Source of the DNA: Chryseobacterium sp. POL2
GTDB taxonomy: Bacteria; Bacteroidota; Bacteroidia; Flavobacteriales; Weeksellaceae
Length of the DNA stretch: 64,000 bases
Direction: 5' to 3'
NCBI RefSeq assembly: GCF_011058315.1
Contig: NZ_CP049298.1
Location: forward strand, 2,046,001 to 2,110,000
Numbering within the stretch: the first letter of the stretch is position 1; each line of letters begins with the position of its first letter. The notes beneath the pieces are model-generated. The model saw nothing but the letters and a program-made list of their open reading frames with translations, was not told the origin of the DNA and ran no database searches. Below are positions 7,304-16,453 of this stretch, in pieces. The translations under genes and the position numbers were made by a program.

Positions 7304-8764
7304 ATGTTCACACAAGACCTACAAGCTAAAATAGACCAAGTTTGGTTAGCATTTCATAGTGGAGGATTATCTAATCCTCTTTCTGTTATAGAGCAGATTA
7401 CTTTCTTATTATTTATCAAGCAGTTAGATGAATTACAAAACAGGATAGACCAAGAAGCTATTATTACTGGAGAAGTAGTAAACCCTATTTATTCTGAGTT
7501 TGATAAAAACCTAAGATGGAGTCATTTTAAAAACCTTTCTCCAGAAGAAATGTACAAACTCTTCCAAAAAGAAGGAGGTGTATTTGATTTTATGAAATCC
7601 TATGGAGGTAGAAGTTCTTCCTTTAGCAAGTTCATGAAAAATGCCAACTTTATTATTCCTACAGCTAGATTATTAGCTCAAGTTGTAGAAATGTTGGATA
7701 AGATAGACATGCAAGATAAAGACACTAAAGGTGATGTTTATGAATACATGTTGAGTAAAATTGCTACTTCTGGAAGTAATGGACAGTTCAGAACACCTAG
7801 ACACATTATTAAAATGATGGTGGATATGATGCAGCCTACTTTGGAAGATGTAATATGTGATCCTTCAGCAGGAAGTTGTGGCTTTTTGGTAGGTGGAGCA
7901 GAATATGTACAAACCCATTACAAACAAGAACTTCTAAAACCTAGTGTACAAGAACATTATCTAAATGATATGTTTATTGGAATGGAGTTTGACCCTACCA
8001 TGATAAGAATTGGAGCTATGAATCTTATTCTGCATGGTATAGAAAACCCACAATTAAAAGATGTAGATTCTTTATCCCAAGCCAACTCAGATTTTGAGGA
8101 AAAAGCAAGTTTAATCTTGGCTAATCCTCCTTTTAAAGGAAGTTTAGATAAAGATGCAGTTGATGAAAAGGTTATAGCCTTAGTAGATTCTAAAAAGACA
8201 GAATTATTATTTTTAGGATTAATGCTAAAAGGTCTAAAACTAGGTGGTAGATGTGCTGTTATTATACCAGATGGAGTATTATTTGGCTCTACAGGAGCCC
8301 ATAAAAAGATTAGAAAAGAATTAGTAGAAAACCAAACTCTAGAAGCTGTAATCTCTATGCCTAGTGGAGTTTTTAGACCTTATGCAGGAGTATCTACTGC
8401 TGTACTTATCTTTACTAAAACCAATGCAGGTGGTACAGATAAGGTTTGGTTTTATGATATGAAAGCAGATGGTTTTAGTTTAGATGATAAAAGAACTCCT
8501 ACCAAAGAAAATGATATACCAGATGCTGTTACAAGATTCTTAAATAGAGCTAATGAAGTAGATAGAGCTAGAACAGAACAAAGTTTTGTAGTACCTAAAC
8601 AAGAAATAGCAGATAATGACTATGACCTTAGCATTAATAAATACAAGGAAGTAGAATATGAACAAAAGGTATATGCTACACCAGTAGATATTATTGCAAA
8701 TATTCAGAAATTGGATGAAGAGAGAAAAACATTACTAGATCATCTAAAATTAATTTTGCTATGA
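7304..8764 (+). CDS. hsdM: Type I restriction-modification DNA methyltransferase subunit
   Basis: 486 residues. HsdM adds a methyl group to adenine N6 in the site chosen by HsdS and is also needed for restriction. The helical HsdM N-terminal domain covers about 5-140. The methyltransferase domain holds SAM motif I DPSAGSCGF (186-194, fitting DPxxGxxGF) and catalytic motif IV NPPF (274-277). QFRTPRHI (161-168) is the usual substrate-binding segment. The length is normal. The stop overlaps the hsdS start as ATGA, so M and S are translationally coupled. The operon order here is M, S, a small ORF, R. Confidence 0.97.
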   Translation: MFTQDLQAKIDQVWLAFHSGGLSNPLSVIEQITFLLFIKQLDELQNRIDQEAIITGEVVNPIYSEFDKNLRWSHFKNLSPEEMYKLFQKEGGVFDFMKSYGGRSSSFSKFMKNANFIIPTARLLAQVVEMLDKIDMQDKDTKGDVYEYMLSKIATSGSNGQFRTPRHIIKMMVDMMQPTLEDVICDPSAGSCGFLVGGAEYVQTHYKQELLKPSVQEHYLNDMFIGMEFDPTMIRIGAMNLILHGIENPQLKDVDSLSQANSDFEEKASLILANPPFKGSLDKDAVDEKVIALVDSKKTELLFLGLMLKGLKLGGRCAVIIPDGVLFGSTGAHKKIRKELVENQTLEAVISMPSGVFRPYAGVSTAVLIFTKTNAGGTDKVWFYDMKADGFSLDDKRTPTKENDIPDAVTRFLNRANEVDRARTEQSFVVPKQEIADNDYDLSINKYKEVEYEQKVYATPVDIIANIQKLDEERKTLLDHLKLILL

Positions 8765-9864
8765 TTATTGATGTTGTAAAACTTGGTAAAGTTGCAAATA
8801 TTTCATCTGGAAAAAATGCTCCAAAAGATGATTTATTTAATCATTCTGAAGGTCTCCCTTTTATTAGAGCATCACACTTAAATCAATTGTTGCAAGAAAA
8901 ATGTGACTATAACAACTTCCCTAAAGTAAATAAAGAAGAATCACAAAAATTAAAGCTTTTAATTGCACCAAAAAACTCAATTCTATTTGCAAAAAGTGGC
9001 ATGAGTGCCACAATGAATAGAATAGTGAAACTAAAACAAGATTGCTATTTTGTAAATCATTTGGCATGTGTCACACCAAAAAGTGACAATTTAAACTCTA
9101 ATTTTCTAAAGCATTATTTGTTTTACTATAATCCAACTAATCTAATACAAGGAGAGGCATATCCTAGTATTAATTTAAGTGCAATTTCTGATTTACAAAT
9201 CCCACTCCCTCCTTTAGAAATCCAAAAAGCTATTGCAGAAAAGCTAGATAAAGCTGATGCATTAAGAAAAAAAGACCAAGAACTTTTAACTCAATATGAT
9301 GAACTAGCTCAAGCCATCTTTATAGATATGTTTGGAGATCCTGTGAAAAATGAAAAGGGCTGGAAACTTGTCAATTTTGAAAAAATAATGCAACTCAAAA
9401 GAGGATATGATTTACCTACTCAAGACAGAAATCCTGAAGGTAAAATTCATGTATTTGGCTCTAATGGTGTATTAGACTTACATGATAAAAGCAAAACTAC
9501 AAAACCATGTTTAATAACAGGAAGATCTGGAACAATAGGAAAAGTTCATAGAAGTGAAACTAATTGTTGGCCTTTAAACACAACACTATATAGTTTTGAA
9601 ATATATAATAACAATTTAATTTTCTTAGAATACTTACTCAAAAACTTTAAAATAGAAAGATTTGCTCATGGAGCTGGTGTTCCTACATTAGATAGAAAAA
9701 TTGTACACAAAGAAAAATTACCCTTGATAAATCTTGATTTCCAAAACCAATTTGCAGAGAAAATAAAAAATATAGAAGCTCAAAAAACTCTAGTAAAACA
9801 ACAAGCAGAAGAGTCTGAGAATTTATTTCAAGCTTTATTGCAAGAAAGTTTTAACTTTAACTAA
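8761..9864 (+). CDS. hsdS: Type I restriction-modification specificity subunit
   Basis: 367 residues. HsdS recognises the split DNA target. Two target-recognition domains are visible (about 1-145 and 200-330), separated by the conserved helical spacer beginning LPLPPLEIQKAIAEKLDKAD (about 140-160) and continuing to MFGDP (about 198). A second C-terminal helix (FAEKIKNIEAQKTLVKQQAE) pairs with the spacer. Both TRDs appear intact. The target sequence cannot be read from the protein. The start overlaps hsdM by four bases. No inverted repeats or spare TRD cassettes for phase variation are seen nearby. Confidence 0.96.
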   Translation: MIIDVVKLGKVANISSGKNAPKDDLFNHSEGLPFIRASHLNQLLQEKCDYNNFPKVNKEESQKLKLLIAPKNSILFAKSGMSATMNRIVKLKQDCYFVNHLACVTPKSDNLNSNFLKHYLFYYNPTNLIQGEAYPSINLSAISDLQIPLPPLEIQKAIAEKLDKADALRKKDQELLTQYDELAQAIFIDMFGDPVKNEKGWKLVNFEKIMQLKRGYDLPTQDRNPEGKIHVFGSNGVLDLHDKSKTTKPCLITGRSGTIGKVHRSETNCWPLNTTLYSFEIYNNNLIFLEYLLKNFKIERFAHGAGVPTLDRKIVHKEKLPLINLDFQNQFAEKIKNIEAQKTLVKQQAEESENLFQALLQESFNFN

Positions 9865-9883
9865 TCACTAAATCACAAATATT

Positions 9884-10189
9884 ATGTCTGAAAAATTACT
9901 ACAAGCTATATTAGATGAACTAAAATCTATAAATGAATCTGTTACAGAAGTGCAAATAAACTCAATGAACATAGATCATAAATTAAATATGCTTATTGAA
10001 TATGTCGATGAAAGTAATATGGACAGTATTTTTGATGGTGTTAAAAGTCTGAGAAATGATGTTTCAGAATTAGAAAAAAATATCACTCCTAAAATCCCTA
10101 ATTTGGGTAATTTAGAATACATCCTAGAAAAAGCTGATTTGGGACTAATTTCTAAAACTCTAAATCAAATAGAGAAAAACACTAGATAA
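9884..10189 (+). CDS. Small coiled-coil protein between hsdS and hsdR
   Basis: 101 residues, rich in Glu, Asn, Asp, Lys and Leu, with heptad-like spacing over most of its length (EKLLQAILDELKSINESV at 3-20). No signal peptide or membrane segment. It starts 19 bases after hsdS and ends 28 bases before hsdR, in the same direction, so it belongs to the operon. No family recognised. It could be an accessory or control subunit of the type I enzyme, or a passenger. Confidence 0.75.
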   Translation: MSEKLLQAILDELKSINESVTEVQINSMNIDHKLNMLIEYVDESNMDSIFDGVKSLRNDVSELEKNITPKIPNLGNLEYILEKADLGLISKTLNQIEKNTR

Positions 10190-10217
10190 ATTCCTATTTT
10201 TATAAAAAGTAATATTA

Positions 10218-13200
10218 GTGAGTAATTTCTACAATTATCCAACTCAATTTGAACCTATTATTAGTTCTGCTAAACTAGCAGAGCAATTTTTGTATGATAA
10301 TTTAGAAGTTACAGGCTTATACCTTAGAAAAACTTTAGAACAATGGGTACATTTCATCTATGAAAATGAACCTAGTCTAAGACTTCCTTATGATACTAGT
10401 ATTAACTCTTTAATGAAAGATAATGCTTTTCAAGAAATCCTAGACAATCCTACTTTGCTCAATATGATGCATGCTATTAGGCAACTAGGTAATAAAGCTG
10501 TACATAATACTGGTAGGACCAAAATTACAGAGTCTCAAGCTGTACATAGTCTTAATCTACTCCATAATATTAGTTACTACCTAATGTCACTTTACAATAG
10601 TGAACATGTGGTAAAACCTAAGTTTGAGGAAAGTCTAATTCCTATTTCTCAAACTCAACAAAATAAAAAGCAAGAAGAGCTTATTAATAAACTTCAAGCA
10701 GAGCTTCAACAAAAAGCTGAACTAGAAAAGCAACTTTTAGAAGTTCAAAAAGAAAGAGAAGCTCATAGAATAGAAACTCAAAAAGTTATTCTTCCACCTG
10801 TAGATCCTAATGAAGCTAAAACTAGAGAGCTACTCATAGATTATATGCTAGAAGAAGCAGGATGGGATTTATCTCAACCCAATGTAAAGGAATTTAAGGT
10901 TAAAGGAATGCCTAACAACCAAGAAGAAGGCTTTGCAGATTATGTACTTTGGGGTAATGATGGTAAACCTCTAGCTGTAGTAGAAGCTAAAAGAACTTCT
11001 AGAGATCATAACTCTGGAAGACATCAAGCTGAACTGTATGCTAAATGTCTAGAAAAAGAGTTTGGACAACTACCCAATGTCTTTTTAACCAATGGCTATG
11101 AAATTTCTTTTTATGATTGGAATTATCCTATAAGACCTGTAAATGGGTATTATACCAAAGATGAATTAAGCTTAAATATCCAAAGAAGAACTTCTAGACA
11201 TCATCTTAATGACATCACTATAGATGAAGATATCACAAACAGATATTATCAAATAGAAGCATTAAAAGCTGTTGCAGAAAGATTTGAAGCTAGACATAGA
11301 GGAGCCTTACTGGTTATGGCAACAGGTACAGGTAAAACTAGAACTTCTGCATCATTAATAGATGTATTATCTAAGGCTAACTGGGCTAAAAGAATCCTTT
11401 TCTTAGCAGATAGAACTGCATTAGTTAATCAAGCTAAAAACAACTTAAATGATTACTTACCTAATCTCCCATCTGTAAACCTAGTTAATGAGAAAGAAGA
11501 TATAGGAAGTAGAATAGTTTTTTCAACCTATCAAACCCTCATTAATATTATAGATAATGAGAAAACTGATAACTTAAAAACTTATGGAGTTGGACATTTT
11601 GATGTCATTATTTTTGATGAAATCCATAGGTCTGTTTATAATAAATACAAAGCTATCTTTAATTACTTTGATGGTTTAAAAATAGGTCTTACTGCTACTC
11701 CTGTAGATTTTGCAGATAAAAATACTTATGAGTTATTTGGACTTACTACAGGTAACCCAACCTACAATTATGACTTAACTAAAGCTGTAGATGATGGATA
11801 TTTAGTACCTTATAAATCCTATTCTGTACAAACTAAGTTTCAAAGAGAAGGCATTAAATATGCAGATTTAACAGAGGAAGAAAAGTTAGAATATGAAGAG
11901 AAGTTTGGAGATCCTATTACAGGAGATTTTCCAGATGAAATAGAATCTACTGCATTAGACCAATGGATATATAATACCAATACAGCAGATGCCATACTAG
12001 AATATCTCATGGAAAATGGGATAAAGGTAGATAATGGAAGTAAGCTAGGAAAGACCATCATTTTTGCAAAGAAACATGAACATGCAGAATTCTTGAGAAA
12101 AAGGTTTAATGCCAATTACCCAGAATATCAAGACAACTTCTTAAAGGTAATAGATTATCAAACTGAATATAGACATGACTTATTAAGTGATTTTAAAATA
12201 AAACATAAAAGTCCACAAATAGCTTGTTCTGTAGATATGTTAGATACAGGTATAGATGTACCAGAGGTAGTAAATCTTGTATTCTTGAAGCCTGTAAAAA
12301 GTAGAGTTAAATTCTGGCAAATGATAGGTAGAGGTACTAGATTATGCCATAATTTATTTGGACATGAAGAGCATAAAGAAGATTTCTTAATACTAGATTT
12401 TTGTCAAAACTTTGAATTCTTTTTAGAAAATCCTAAAGGAGCTGATGCACCCAAACAAAAGTCTTTAGCAGAAAAACTCTTTACATTCAGATTAAAACTA
12501 AGTCAGATTCTTGTAGAACAAAAAGATGAAGAATCTTTAGAACTAGGACAAAAAATCACCAATTATTTACACCACCAAGTAACTAGTTTATACAATGAAA
12601 AGAAAACTAGTTTTATAGTTAGACCACATCTTAAATACATTGAGAAATACCTAGATAGAACTCAGTGGAATTCTATTTCTACAGTAGAATATCAAGATAT
12701 TTTAGAACATATTGCTCATTTAGTCTTTGAGAAAGATACAGATAATTCTGCTCTATCATTTGACTTGATGATGTATGATTTTATGCTAGCCAATCTCAAT
12801 GGAGAGAAAAAGCAAGTTTCTTTAATCAGTAGAATGATTAATATTTCTAATAAGCTAAAAAAACAATCTAATATTCCACAAGTAAACTCTAAAATAAGCA
12901 CTATTAAAGCTATTTCAGATGAATCTTACTGGAAAGATATTAATCCATCACAACTAGAACATTTAAGAGTTGAATTAAGGGATTTAATTAAATTCTTGAG
13001 TGAAGAAAGTAAAGGTATTATTTATACTAGCCTTACAGATAATATTACTTCTGTAGCAGAATCTCCAGAAATTTATGAAAGTAGAAGTTTTGACAAAGAA
13101 GCTTACAAAGTAAAACTAGAGCAATTTGTTAAGGAAAACCAATATGACCTAATCATAGATAAGATTAGAAAAAATATTAAGATAACACCTGCAGATTTAG

Positions 13201-13562
13201 AGTACATAGAAAAGTTCTTATTTGAACAAGGTTCTTTAGGCTCAAAAGAGGTTTTCAAAGAAGTGTATGGAGATAAACCTTTAGGAGAATTTATTAGGTC
13301 TGTGGTAGGTTTAGATAAGGTAGAAGCTAAAAATTCCTTTTCTAAATTAGTAAACTTTGCAAGTCTTAATTCCCACCAAATTCAGTTCATGGATTTAATT
13401 ATAGACTACTTCTCTGTAAATGGTGTAATGGATGTAAAACAACTTTTTAACCCACCTTTCTCAGATATATATGCAGGAGGTATCATAAAACTCTTCGATA
13501 CAGATATAGCTGTAAAAATAGCTAATACAGTAAAGGAAATTAATGCAAATTGTGTGGCTTAG
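10218..13562 (+). CDS. hsdR: Type I restriction endonuclease subunit with N-terminal DUF4145 domain
   Basis: 1114 residues, GTG start. HsdR translocates DNA with ATP and cuts far from the site. An N-terminal DUF4145-like helical domain (about 1-125, KLAEQFLYDNLEVTGLYLRK and GNKAVHN) is followed by a charged coiled coil (about 150-190). The HSDR_N nuclease domain follows with a PD-(D/E)xK core (FADYVLW then VVEAKR, about 240-255). The helicase part has MATGTGKT (about 366), FDEIHRS (about 464), GLTATP (about 489) and QMIGRGTRL (about 700). The C-terminal EcoEI_R-like domain runs to the end. The architecture is that of the EcoEI/EcoR124-like subfamily with DUF4145. The protein looks intact. Confidence 0.96.
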   Translation: MSNFYNYPTQFEPIISSAKLAEQFLYDNLEVTGLYLRKTLEQWVHFIYENEPSLRLPYDTSINSLMKDNAFQEILDNPTLLNMMHAIRQLGNKAVHNTGRTKITESQAVHSLNLLHNISYYLMSLYNSEHVVKPKFEESLIPISQTQQNKKQEELINKLQAELQQKAELEKQLLEVQKEREAHRIETQKVILPPVDPNEAKTRELLIDYMLEEAGWDLSQPNVKEFKVKGMPNNQEEGFADYVLWGNDGKPLAVVEAKRTSRDHNSGRHQAELYAKCLEKEFGQLPNVFLTNGYEISFYDWNYPIRPVNGYYTKDELSLNIQRRTSRHHLNDITIDEDITNRYYQIEALKAVAERFEARHRGALLVMATGTGKTRTSASLIDVLSKANWAKRILFLADRTALVNQAKNNLNDYLPNLPSVNLVNEKEDIGSRIVFSTYQTLINIIDNEKTDNLKTYGVGHFDVIIFDEIHRSVYNKYKAIFNYFDGLKIGLTATPVDFADKNTYELFGLTTGNPTYNYDLTKAVDDGYLVPYKSYSVQTKFQREGIKYADLTEEEKLEYEEKFGDPITGDFPDEIESTALDQWIYNTNTADAILEYLMENGIKVDNGSKLGKTIIFAKKHEHAEFLRKRFNANYPEYQDNFLKVIDYQTEYRHDLLSDFKIKHKSPQIACSVDMLDTGIDVPEVVNLVFLKPVKSRVKFWQMIGRGTRLCHNLFGHEEHKEDFLILDFCQNFEFFLENPKGADAPKQKSLAEKLFTFRLKLSQILVEQKDEESLELGQKITNYLHHQVTSLYNEKKTSFIVRPHLKYIEKYLDRTQWNSISTVEYQDILEHIAHLVFEKDTDNSALSFDLMMYDFMLANLNGEKKQVSLISRMINISNKLKKQSNIPQVNSKISTIKAISDESYWKDINPSQLEHLRVELRDLIKFLSEESKGIIYTSLTDNITSVAESPEIYESRSFDKEAYKVKLEQFVKENQYDLIIDKIRKNIKITPADLEYIEKFLFEQGSLGSKEVFKEVYGDKPLGEFIRSVVGLDKVEAKNSFSKLVNFASLNSHQIQFMDLIIDYFSVNGVMDVKQLFNPPFSDIYAGGIIKLFDTDIAVKIANTVKEINANCVA

Positions 13563-13585
13563 AATCTCAGAATTCTAAGAAGTGT

Positions 13586-13614
13586 AGAAAAAAAATTTAT
13601 AAAATTTTTTTTCT
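13586..13614 (+). terminator. AT-rich terminator after the hsd operon
   Basis: AGAAAAAAAATTT (13586-13598) pairs perfectly with AAATTTTTTTTCT (13602-13614). The stem is A/T only and the loop is 3 bases. Position just after hsdR supports termination. Confidence 0.6.
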
Positions 13615-13805
13615 GTTTGCTCATTACTCACGCAGACTCCCCTATATTAACCACCCCCACCTATTCTTGACATCAGGGATTCCCCCTGTCCTTTTGCTAC
13701 AACAAAAATATTTTCAGGCAAGATTATCTTTTCTAGATTCTCAAACCTGAATTTCATGATTGTTTGTAGTAAAAGACCATTACCTAACTCAAAAACTTTA
13801 AAACA

Positions 13806-14156
13806 ATGGTAAGAATTATCAACTACAAAACAAGACAAAAAGAAGATGGAACAGAATTTTATGTTCTAGAAGTTCAAGGTGGTATAGAAATGATTAAGTC
13901 CAAAACCTCAGGACAGTATTATGCTACTGCTAAAAAAGCTTTAGTTCCAACTACCTTTGATGAAGCTACATGCAAAGGACTTATTGGCACTGAGTTTCCA
14001 GGCTCTATTACCAAGATTACAACTGAGCCTTATCAATACTCTATTAAAGAAACAGGTGAGGTTATTTCTCTAGAGCACAGATACATCTATCTTCCAGAAG
14101 ATGTTGAAACTGATGAAGCTAAACTTGCAAAGAGTTTAGAACAAGCCTTTAACTAA
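13806..14156 (+). CDS. Small protein of unknown function, mobile-element associated
   Basis: 116 residues, soluble, no signal peptide. Starts MVRIINYKTRQKEDGTEFYV and contains EVQGGIEMIKSKTSGQYYAT, suggesting a small beta-rich fold. I have the impression that similar small ORFs often precede RadC genes on Bacteroidota elements, but I cannot name a family. It is followed by its own terminator, then the RadC-family gene. A single-strand-binding or antirestriction role would be guesswork. Confidence 0.75.
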   Translation: MVRIINYKTRQKEDGTEFYVLEVQGGIEMIKSKTSGQYYATAKKALVPTTFDEATCKGLIGTEFPGSITKITTEPYQYSIKETGEVISLEHRYIYLPEDVETDEAKLAKSLEQAFN

Positions 14157-14164
14157 TTTTAACT

Positions 14165-14199
14165 GCACATCCATAACAAAAATATGGATGTGCTTTATT
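14165..14199 (+). terminator. Terminator between the small ORF and the RadC-family gene
   Basis: GCACATCCATA (14165-14175) pairs with TATGGATGTGC (14183-14193) and is followed by a T-rich run. This stem argues against a RadC start at the ATG at 14188, which lies inside it. Confidence 0.8.
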
Positions 14200-14208
14200 T
14201 TTTATACA

Positions 14209-14643
14209 ATGAAAGTATCAGAAATACAAATAAATTACTATCCTAGCATTCTTGACAATGCTAAAATAACAAATAGCGAATCAGCTGTTACCCTTATTAA
14301 AAACCATTGGAATCTAGGCACTTTAGAGCTATATGAAGAGGTTAAAATCATGTTGTTAAATCAGGGAAATTATGTTCTAGGAATACATCATCTTTCTAAA
14401 GGTGGCATTACAGGAAGTATTGTTGATACTAGATTAATACTATCAATTGCTTTAAAAACATTAGCAACAGGAATAATCCTAGTTCACAATCATCCTAGTG
14501 GTAATACAAATCCTAGTAAAGCAGACAAAGACATTACAACAAAACTTAAATCTTGCTGTGACATGATGAATATTCAATTATTAGATCATCTTATTGTAAC
14601 TAAAGAATCTTACTTTAGTTTTGCAGATGAAGGATTGCTTTAA
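14209..14643 (+). CDS. radC: RadC-family JAB-domain protein
   Basis: 144 residues from the ATG at 14209 (an in-frame ATG at 14188 is inside the preceding terminator stem). It carries the RadC/JAMM signature: VHNHPSGNTNPSKADKD (about 93-109) with the two His, Ser and Asp expected to bind zinc, and an upstream Glu in LYEEVKIM. It is shorter than chromosomal RadC because it lacks the N-terminal helix-hairpin-helix domain, as is usual for copies on mobile elements. Such proteins are common on Bacteroidota islands; their role is not established, and a role in DNA repair is unproven for the family. Confidence 0.9.
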   Translation: MKVSEIQINYYPSILDNAKITNSESAVTLIKNHWNLGTLELYEEVKIMLLNQGNYVLGIHHLSKGGITGSIVDTRLILSIALKTLATGIILVHNHPSGNTNPSKADKDITTKLKSCCDMMNIQLLDHLIVTKESYFSFADEGLL

Positions 14644-14851
14644 TTTTTTAAAAATACTCAGACTCGCACGTATCAAATGATGAGTATAAAACTGCATAAT
14701 AATCTGAATTGAAAAAGTTGTAGATATTATTAATATAGCTTTTTTATAACATCTTTATTTCATAAAATTACAATAGTTCTATTTTAAATACTTTTTACCA
14801 GAAAAAACTGAGGTATTATTGTTGAGAAAGATACAGAGTTAAGTAATTCAT

Positions 14852-14859
14852 TATCTTTG
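14852..14859 (+). promoter_or_regulatory. -7 element before the 390-residue ORF
   Basis: TATCTTTG matches TAnnTTTG and ends 13 bases before the ATG at 14873. No convincing -33 box. Confidence 0.4.
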
Positions 14860-14872
14860 AAAGAAAACAATA

Positions 14873-16045
14873 ATGAACAGCTTTATAAATCTAATACGTG
14901 AAAATGGATTTGAAATTGAATTTGTAAAACCAAATTTGACAGAGTTTACTAGCAATTTTGCTCTTCAAGATAAAATGATTCTTTTCTTTGATCTAGAAAA
15001 TGACTACCCATTAAGAAACTTCTTGGATTATTGCTATAAAGAAGATGTAGAAGCTTATTCAAAAGAAGGTTTGCAATATATTTTACTACATAGAAAAAAT
15101 CTAAGTCTAGAGTCAAAAAATGTTATTGATTACTTTTTACCTCAAATAAAATCTATTAGCAACTTTAGTTCAGAATTTTTAAAACTTACGAGCACATTAA
15201 ACGAATATAACCTAGGAGATGGTTATGAAGATTTTAGTAATACATACCATTCTCTTTATAAGGAGATACTTTACCACAATGGGTATAGTGGAGATATTAA
15301 ATCAGGTTTTGTTTTCAAAAAAAACCACAAAGTTTATGTAGTAGGATTTAGCTATGATAATTTTTTTCAAAACCCCAAAACTCCACTAGAGCTAATTGCA
15401 GATTTTATTGGCAAAGAAGATCAAGTTCTTAATTCAAGACATAATGTTGATCCAAAGCAAAATATTTATTCTGAACTGGATGATGAAACTAAAGAACAGG
15501 TTAAAGCTTTTGAGTTACAATTAGAAGATTTGAAAAACAGTGGAAAATTATTGCTAGTACTTCCAATCCTAAAAAAAATGATGGAAAAAAAGGTCAATAA
15601 TCTTGACCTTAATTTAGTTAGCAGCATTTTTATAGATTTTGAATACAGAATCACTCTTCCATATTTCAATAATTTAGAAGTTAAAATGAGCAATCTAACT
15701 AAAGCTGTCTATATCTTGTTTTACGAAAATCCAGATGGTATCAATCTAAATAATTTGCATAATTATAAAGAACAACTTAGAAAGATATATTTTGATATTT
15801 GTTTATTTGATGATGTAGACAAAATGAATCAAAGTATCACAGATTTAGTTGATATTCGAACAAAAGCTATCTACACGCATATTTCTAGAATAAAATCTGC
15901 CTTTCAGAAAGTCATGGATTATGATATTGCCCAGAACTACATTATCAAAAGTGATTATCATGGAGGAAGTCTGAAGTATATTCCAATATTAAGAACAGTA
16001 GATGATTCTGATTATGACCTAGATGCTTTACAAGCTTTAATGTAA
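14873..16045 (+). CDS. Unknown protein, 390 residues, Bacteroidota-type C-terminal module
   Basis: Soluble protein without signal peptide or membrane segment. The C-terminal third (about 270-375: NNLEVKMSNLTKAVYILFYE, then PDGINLNNLHNYKEQLRKIY and DIRTKAIYTHISRIKSAF) resembles a module that I recall from many uncharacterised Bacteroidota proteins, possibly a winged-helix or response-regulator-linked fold. The N-terminal part is not recognised. It has its own -7 element and stands apart from neighbouring operons. It could be a regulator or part of a defence or stress response; neither is shown by the sequence. Confidence 0.8.
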   Translation: MNSFINLIRENGFEIEFVKPNLTEFTSNFALQDKMILFFDLENDYPLRNFLDYCYKEDVEAYSKEGLQYILLHRKNLSLESKNVIDYFLPQIKSISNFSSEFLKLTSTLNEYNLGDGYEDFSNTYHSLYKEILYHNGYSGDIKSGFVFKKNHKVYVVGFSYDNFFQNPKTPLELIADFIGKEDQVLNSRHNVDPKQNIYSELDDETKEQVKAFELQLEDLKNSGKLLLVLPILKKMMEKKVNNLDLNLVSSIFIDFEYRITLPYFNNLEVKMSNLTKAVYILFYENPDGINLNNLHNYKEQLRKIYFDICLFDDVDKMNQSITDLVDIRTKAIYTHISRIKSAFQKVMDYDIAQNYIIKSDYHGGSLKYIPILRTVDDSDYDLDALQALM

Positions 16046-16095
16046 AAATAGTCCTTGCAAATTTGCAACTTTTAATAATGTTAAGTTCCTAATCA

Positions 16096-16103
16096 TAAAT
16101 TTG
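16096..16103 (+). promoter_or_regulatory. -7 element before the small exported protein at 16124
   Basis: TAAATTTG matches TAnnTTTG and lies 20 bases before the ATG. The -33 box is weak. Confidence 0.4.
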
Positions 16104-16123
16104 CAGTATTAAATCAACATACA

Positions 16124-16453
16124 ATGAAAAAAGCATTTTTATTTTTAGGATTATTGACAGGCACATGTTTTACATTTAGTCAAAGTATAAAGCTTCAAAA
16201 TGGCTATTATAAACCTAGCACAGGAACCTATGTAGCACCACATTATAAAACAGAAAGCAATAATACCAATGTTGACAATTTTTCAACAAAAGGAAATACA
16301 AATTACTTAACTGGCAAAACAGGAACAGTAGCAAAAGATTATTCTACTCAAGCACTAAATTATGGTAATGGTCAAACTATACAAACAGGAACTCGTGGTG
16401 GACAATATTACATAAATAGCAATGGTAACAAAACCTATGTACCTAAAAGATAA
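16124..16453 (+). CDS. Small exported basic protein with RGGQYYINSNGNKTY motif
   Basis: 109 residues. Signal peptide about 1-20 (KKAFLFLGLLTGTCFTFSQ). The mature part is rich in Asn, Thr, Gly and Tyr. It ends with RGGQYYINSNGNKTYVPK, the short GG-x-YYIN-x-xGxKxY motif seen in PBCV-specific basic adaptor domains and in many small flavobacterial proteins. A likely periplasmic or surface protein; no function known. Its stop codon directly abuts the end of the convergent repressor gene. Confidence 0.75.
   Translation: MKKAFLFLGLLTGTCFTFSQSIKLQNGYYKPSTGTYVAPHYKTESNNTNVDNFSTKGNTNYLTGKTGTVAKDYSTQALNYGNGQTIQTGTRGGQYYINSNGNKTYVPKR

Noticed and set aside
13625-13690. C-rich stretch suggesting tRNA, CRISPR or RNA gene
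   Set aside because: Only a short CAGGG/CCCTG stem; no repeats, no tRNA arms and no convincing promoter at proper spacing.
13550-13750. 66-residue ORF after hsdR
   Set aside because: It overlaps the hsdR end and a terminator, has Pro/His/Arg-rich sequence unlike island proteins, and no ribosome site.
14188-14208. Upstream ATG for the RadC-family gene
   Set aside because: It lies in the arm of the preceding terminator and adds seven residues (MCFIFYT) that do not fit the family.
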